A stretch of 64,000 nucleotides of DNA, taken from assembly GCA_944388125.1 (NCBI GenBank), contig CALXHO010000005.1, forward strand, positions 1 through 64,000. The letters are read 5' to 3'. Each line of letters starts with the position of its first letter. The stretch's first letter is position 1. Origin of the DNA: an uncultured Gemmiger sp. Lineage in GTDB: Bacteria > Bacillota > Clostridia > Oscillospirales > Ruminococcaceae. The position numbers and the translations under genes are program-made. The notes beneath the pieces were generated by a model. The model ran no database searches. It had not been told where the DNA came from and saw only the letters and a program-made list of their open reading frames with translations. Below are positions 61,121 to 64,000 of this stretch, piece by piece.

Positions 61121-61888
61121 TCAAAGATGGATCTGGAAACCGTCGAAGGAAAAAATACCGCTTCCCTGACGGAGCAGCCCCTGCCGTTCCAGATGCTGCC
61201 AGGCGGCATTCACCCGGGCAGCGAAATCCGGCGGAAGATCCATCCGATAATGGCCGGGCAGGATCCGCGTAACCGGAAGATGACAGATTCTTTCCACCGA
61301 CCGGGCAAACTGCCGCGGATCGGTGGTGGGATAGAAGGCGTCCAGGCATCCCGCATAGAGCAGGTCCCCGGCAAAGAGGAACCCCCGCGCCGCCTCGTAA
61401 AAGCAGCAATGTCCCGGGGAATGTCCCGGCGTGTGGAGGACCTGCACCTGCCGCCCGCCCAGGTCGATGATCTCCCCGTCGCGGAGCCGCTCCCCTGCCC
61501 CGTCCGAATAGACGCGGTAGTCCTCCGGGAAAAAGCCTTCCGGGAAGCGGCAGGGCCGGGCCGTCAGATTGGCCCGGACGATTTGGGGCGGCAGCGGGAA
61601 CTGTCCCGACACCCAGCCTGCCTCCGCCCCATGCACCGCGGTGTGAGCAAAACAGCTAAGCCCGCCGATATGATCCCAATGGGCATGAGTGACGGCCGCC
61701 AGCACCGGCAGTTTTGTCAGGCGGCGTACTGCCTCCCCCATATCCGCAACTCCCAGGCCTGTGTCGATGAGCAGAGCACGCTCCTGCCCACAGAGCAGGT
61801 AGCTGTGGGGTTCCTCCCAGTGGCGGGGCTCACTGATGGCATAGGTATCCGCATCGATGGGCTCGACGGCAAACCAGCAATCGGACAT
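61121..61888 (-). CDS. Metallo-beta-lactamase-fold hydrolase
   Basis: 255 residues with the zinc motif AVTHAHWDHIGG (HxHxDH), HTPGHSPGHCCFY (third His), FAGDLLYAG (bridging Asp) and ILPGHYRMD (last His). The fold includes glyoxalase II-like and thioesterase-like enzymes; the substrate is not clear. GGAGGTG precedes the start at 61888; an upstream 65-codon extension crosses a promoter and terminator and is rejected. Confidence 0.88.
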   Translation of the reverse strand: MSDCWFAVEPIDADTYAISEPRHWEEPHSYLLCGQERALLIDTGLGVADMGEAVRRLTKLPVLAAVTHAHWDHIGGLSCFAHTAVHGAEAGWVSGQFPLPPQIVRANLTARPCRFPEGFFPEDYRVYSDGAGERLRDGEIIDLGGRQVQVLHTPGHSPGHCCFYEAARGFLFAGDLLYAGCLDAFYPTTDPRQFARSVERICHLPVTRILPGHYRMDLPPDFAARVNAAWQHLERQGLLRQGSGIFSFDGFQIHL

Positions 61889-61940
61889 GGGGCACCTCCT
61901 CTCCTGCGGGCGGGTATCGTGTGCGTTGGATCTGCCTTTT

Positions 61941-61949
61941 ATTATAGCA
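61941..61949 (-). promoter_or_regulatory. Promoter of the MBL-fold gene (extended -10)
   Basis: TGCTATAAT on the minus strand about 45 bp before the start codon; no matching -35. Confidence 0.5.
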
Positions 61950-62016
61950 TATCCCCATCGCAAGGTCTGGGTGGCCGACGGTTTCCCCGGTTTTGATGGG
62001 GCTGCCCAAAAGTACG

Positions 62017-62053
62017 CAAAAAGAGCCGAAGGCCGCACGGCGGCTTCCGGCTC
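62017..62053 (-). terminator. Terminator after the EIIA gene
   Basis: GAGCCGGAAGCCGC with GCGGCCTTCGGCTC (two mismatches), then TTTTTG on the minus strand. Confidence 0.8.
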
Positions 62054-62072
62054 CTCGGTTTTGTATGGCAGA

Positions 62073-62546
62073 TCAATCGGCAAAGCGTTCGGCCTCGGCG
62101 CGGGCCAGCAACTCGATAAAGCGCTCCCGGGACTGGGCCTGGCGCAGCGCCCGGGTGAGGGTATTGTCCGACAGCAGGTTGACCAGCCGTGCCAGGATCA
62201 GCAGATGTTCGCTCTGGGCCTGGGGCGGCATGGCCACCATAAAGATCAGGTCCACCGGCAGGCCGTCCGGCGCGCCCCAGTCAATGCCATCGCTGAGGCC
62301 CAGGGCTGCCACCCCGGGTGCCGCCACCCCTGCATTGCAGGCATGGGGCAGAGCGATCCCCTCCCCGATGGCAGTGGAGCCGCCGGCCGTCTCCCGGTCA
62401 CAGACCGCATTGTAGTAGGCGGTGCCATTGGTGATGATGCCGCTGGCTTCCTGCAATTCCACCAGGATTCCCAATGCGTTGGAGGCATCAGGGACATCAG
62501 CGTGCACCAGCACGCTCTCCCGGCTGAGCAGTTGACTGACTTTCAT
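62073..62546 (-). CDS. Stand-alone PTS EIIA domain, fructose/nitrogen type
   Basis: 157 residues of the PTS_EIIA_2 family: LLSRESVLVHADVPDASNAL, GEGIALPHACNAGV with the phospho-accepting His, LIFMVAMPPQAQSEHLLILA. No EIIB or EIIC gene is near, so it may be phosphorylated by HPr and act as a regulator or serve a transporter elsewhere. GGAGG precedes the start at 62546. Confidence 0.87.
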   Translation of the reverse strand: MKVSQLLSRESVLVHADVPDASNALGILVELQEASGIITNGTAYYNAVCDRETAGGSTAIGEGIALPHACNAGVAAPGVAALGLSDGIDWGAPDGLPVDLIFMVAMPPQAQSEHLLILARLVNLLSDNTLTRALRQAQSRERFIELLARAEAERFAD

Positions 62547-62568
62547 GGCAGTTTCCTCCGCTGGGGCC

Positions 62569-63396
62569 TCAGCCCGTGACGGTGTTGATGAGGCGGTAAA
62601 GGTACTCCCCCACTGCGCCCTCGGAACAGGTACAGGTGGTGACCTCGTCGGCGTTGGCCTTGACCTCCCCGGGGGCATTGGCCACCGCCACCGAGTGGCC
62701 CGCAGCCTTCATGATCTCCAGATCGTTATAGTAGTCTCCGATGACGATGGTCTTTTGCAGCGGCTCTCCCAGCAGGGTGCACAGGTCCCGCAGACCGGAG
62801 GCCTTGCCCACGCCGCCGGGCATGATCTCAAAGTAGATGCTGTTGGTGGCAAGGAAATAGTTTTCCCGGCCATAATACTTGGTCTTGGCGTACTGGGACA
62901 GCTTGCGGATCATCTCCGGCGGGCCGGCGAACACCACCTTGACCCAGCCGTCGGGAACGCTCTCCAGCGGGCAGCAGACCCCGGGAATCTTCTCGTCCAC
63001 CTGATGGGCGTGGGTGTACTCGCTGGCATGGACCACATACAGTTCCCCCGCATGGGCCATGACTTCCACCCCCAGGTGGGGGAACTGGCGCAGGATATCG
63101 GTGATGGCCAGGGTGGCCTGGTTGCGGTCCAATGTGGCACGGCGCAGCACCGTGTTGGTGGAGAAGTCATACAGCAGCGAACCGTTGCAGGAAATGGCCG
63201 GCAGCGAGAGCTCGATGTCCCCCAGCGCCGCACGGATGGACTCCGGCGGACGTCCGGTGGCGACAGTGAACCGTCCCCCCAGCTGGGTGAACAGCTTGAT
63301 GACCGTCCGGTTGCAGGAGGGGATGCCCTCCTTGGCGGTCAGCAGCGTATTGTCCATATCGCAAAAGACAAGATAGTCGTGCAGACTCTGCTTCAT
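62569..63396 (-). CDS. Cof-type HAD phosphatase
   Basis: 275-residue HAD hydrolase of the IIB (Cof) subgroup: YLVFCDMDNTLLTAKEGIPS, TVATGRPPESIRAAL, the C2B cap, GKASGLRDLC and VIGDYYNDLEIMKAAG. Cof proteins remove phosphate from sugar phosphates and cofactors. The start overlaps the RluA-type stop by 4 bp. Confidence 0.9.
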   Translation of the reverse strand: MKQSLHDYLVFCDMDNTLLTAKEGIPSCNRTVIKLFTQLGGRFTVATGRPPESIRAALGDIELSLPAISCNGSLLYDFSTNTVLRRATLDRNQATLAITDILRQFPHLGVEVMAHAGELYVVHASEYTHAHQVDEKIPGVCCPLESVPDGWVKVVFAGPPEMIRKLSQYAKTKYYGRENYFLATNSIYFEIMPGGVGKASGLRDLCTLLGEPLQKTIVIGDYYNDLEIMKAAGHSVAVANAPGEVKANADEVTTCTCSEGAVGEYLYRLINTVTG

Positions 63397-64000
63397 TGAC
63401 GGCTTTCCTTTCTCAGTTTCGTCAGAAATTCATTGAAATACCCCGGCAGGGGCGAATCAAACTGCATGTACTCCCCCGTGACCGGATGGACAAAGCCCAG
63501 TTCCTTGGCGTGCAGGCATTGTCCGTTCAGGGCACGGATGACGTTTCGGGGCCCGTAGACCCCATCCCCCGCCAGCGGATGGCCGATGGAGGCCATATGA
63601 ACCCGGATCTGGTGGGTGCGCCCCGTCTTGAGGCGGCAGGCAATGTAAGTAAAGCTGCCGAACCGTTCTAGCACCTGCCAGCCCGTATAGGCATAGCGGC
63701 TGTGGTTGTCGGTGACGGCCATCTTTTTGCGGTCCCGGGGATCCCGGCCGATGGGCGCCTCCACAAAACCCGCGTCCTCCTTCAGGTTGCCGTAGACCAC
63801 CGCATGATAGACACGGTGGATGGAATGGACGCTCATCTGCTCGCTCAGGGCCTGATGGGCCTCGTCATTCTTGGCAACCACCAGAAGGCCGCTGGTGTCC
63901 TTGTCGATGCGGTGGACGATGCCGGGCCGGATGGCTCCGCCGATGCCCGAAAGCTGCCCCGCACAGTGGTAGAGCAGCGCGTTCACCAGGGTGCCGTCCG
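63393..64000 (-). CDS. RluA-family pseudouridine synthase, 5' end outside the window
   Basis: About 200 C-terminal residues are present: the catalytic GIVHRIDKDTSGLLVVAKND (Asp of HRIDKDTSG), KTGRTHQIRVHMASIGHPL and GDGVYGP. The frame runs on past 64000, so the N-terminal part, possibly with an S4 domain, is missing. Related enzymes (RluD, YlyB) modify 23S rRNA. Confidence 0.92.
   Translation of the reverse strand, partial: DGTLVNALLYHCAGQLSGIGGAIRPGIVHRIDKDTSGLLVVAKNDEAHQALSEQMSVHSIHRVYHAVVYGNLKEDAGFVEAPIGRDPRDRKKMAVTDNHSRYAYTGWQVLERFGSFTYIACRLKTGRTHQIRVHMASIGHPLAGDGVYGPRNVIRALNGQCLHAKELGFVHPVTGEYMQFDSPLPGYFNEFLTKLRKESRQ

Overview
This 64 kb window is a dense, GC-rich stretch of a Firmicutes (Clostridia-like) chromosome. 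The evidence is SAM-I and FMN riboswitches, an HPr/HPr-kinase pair with Ser46, a mraZ-led division cluster, the ylxM-ffh-rpsP-khpA-rimM-trmD operon, a SpoIVFA/SpoIVFB-like pair and strong Shine-Dalgarno sites. High GC together with this gene set suggests an Oscillospiraceae/Ruminococcaceae gut anaerobe (Gemmiger/Subdoligranulum/Faecalibacterium type); that assignment is inference. Most genes lie on the minus strand. There is no rRNA, insertion sequence, prophage or CRISPR array. Genes cut by the edges are a tRNA-Thr at the left and an RluA-family pseudouridine synthase at the right.

Layout. 1-5.3 kb: tRNA-Thr, coaBC, SAM-riboswitch-controlled metK, FMN-riboswitch-controlled ribU, and a divergent MscS channel. 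5.3-16.5 kb: a division and cell-wall (dcw) cluster on the minus strand (mraZ, rsmH, ftsL-like, PASTA transpeptidase, murF, mraY, ftsW, murG, ftsQ). It is preceded by a 10-bp-periodic array of MraZ boxes. It lacks murC, murD, murE, ftsA and ftsZ. 16.6-24.5 kb: a coiled-coil protein, rsmD, uvrC, ptsH, then the SRP/ribosome-maturation operon ending in an unusual TrmD-GNAT fusion. 24.5-33 kb: a cysteine-synthase-like enzyme with a structured leader, the SpoIVFA/B-like pair, an SRPBCC protein, polyphosphate kinase, a ComEA-like protein, a MalY/PatB-type lyase and pfkA. 33-42.2 kb: the hprK operon (hprK, PHP hydrolase, ROK glucokinase, murB, rapZ, whiA, dnaE), without the yvcK gene often found between rapZ and whiA.

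42.3-52.4 kb: an eight-gene surface-polysaccharide operon with mostly translationally coupled genes (DUF4422 transferase, GT2, HAD-like protein, GT2, epimerase, two tandem RgpF-type proteins, membrane acyltransferase). 52.4-57.9 kb: ABC-F ATPase, two HAD phosphatases and a membrane-anchored SGNH-like/Ig-like surface protein whose catalytic residues look degenerate. 57.9-61 kb: a three-gene ABC importer of the ABC_sub_bind type. 61-64 kb: metallo-beta-lactamase-fold hydrolase, stand-alone PTS EIIA, Cof-type HAD phosphatase and the RluA-type synthase.

Functionally the window joins carbon control (HPr, HPr kinase, glucokinase, PfkA, RapZ-like protein), envelope growth (dcw genes, murB, polysaccharide operon) and translation or RNA modification. 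Promoters and terminators are packed tightly. In two places the -35 element of one operon lies inside the terminator of the gene before it. Many predicted promoters carry an extended -10 (TGN before the -10 hexamer). The most unusual items are the TrmD-GNAT fusion, the degenerate SGNH surface protein, the altered substrate loop of the cysteine-synthase-like enzyme, the second RgpF copy with a replaced C-terminal half, and the promoter-in-terminator arrangement. No unmistakable new system was found.
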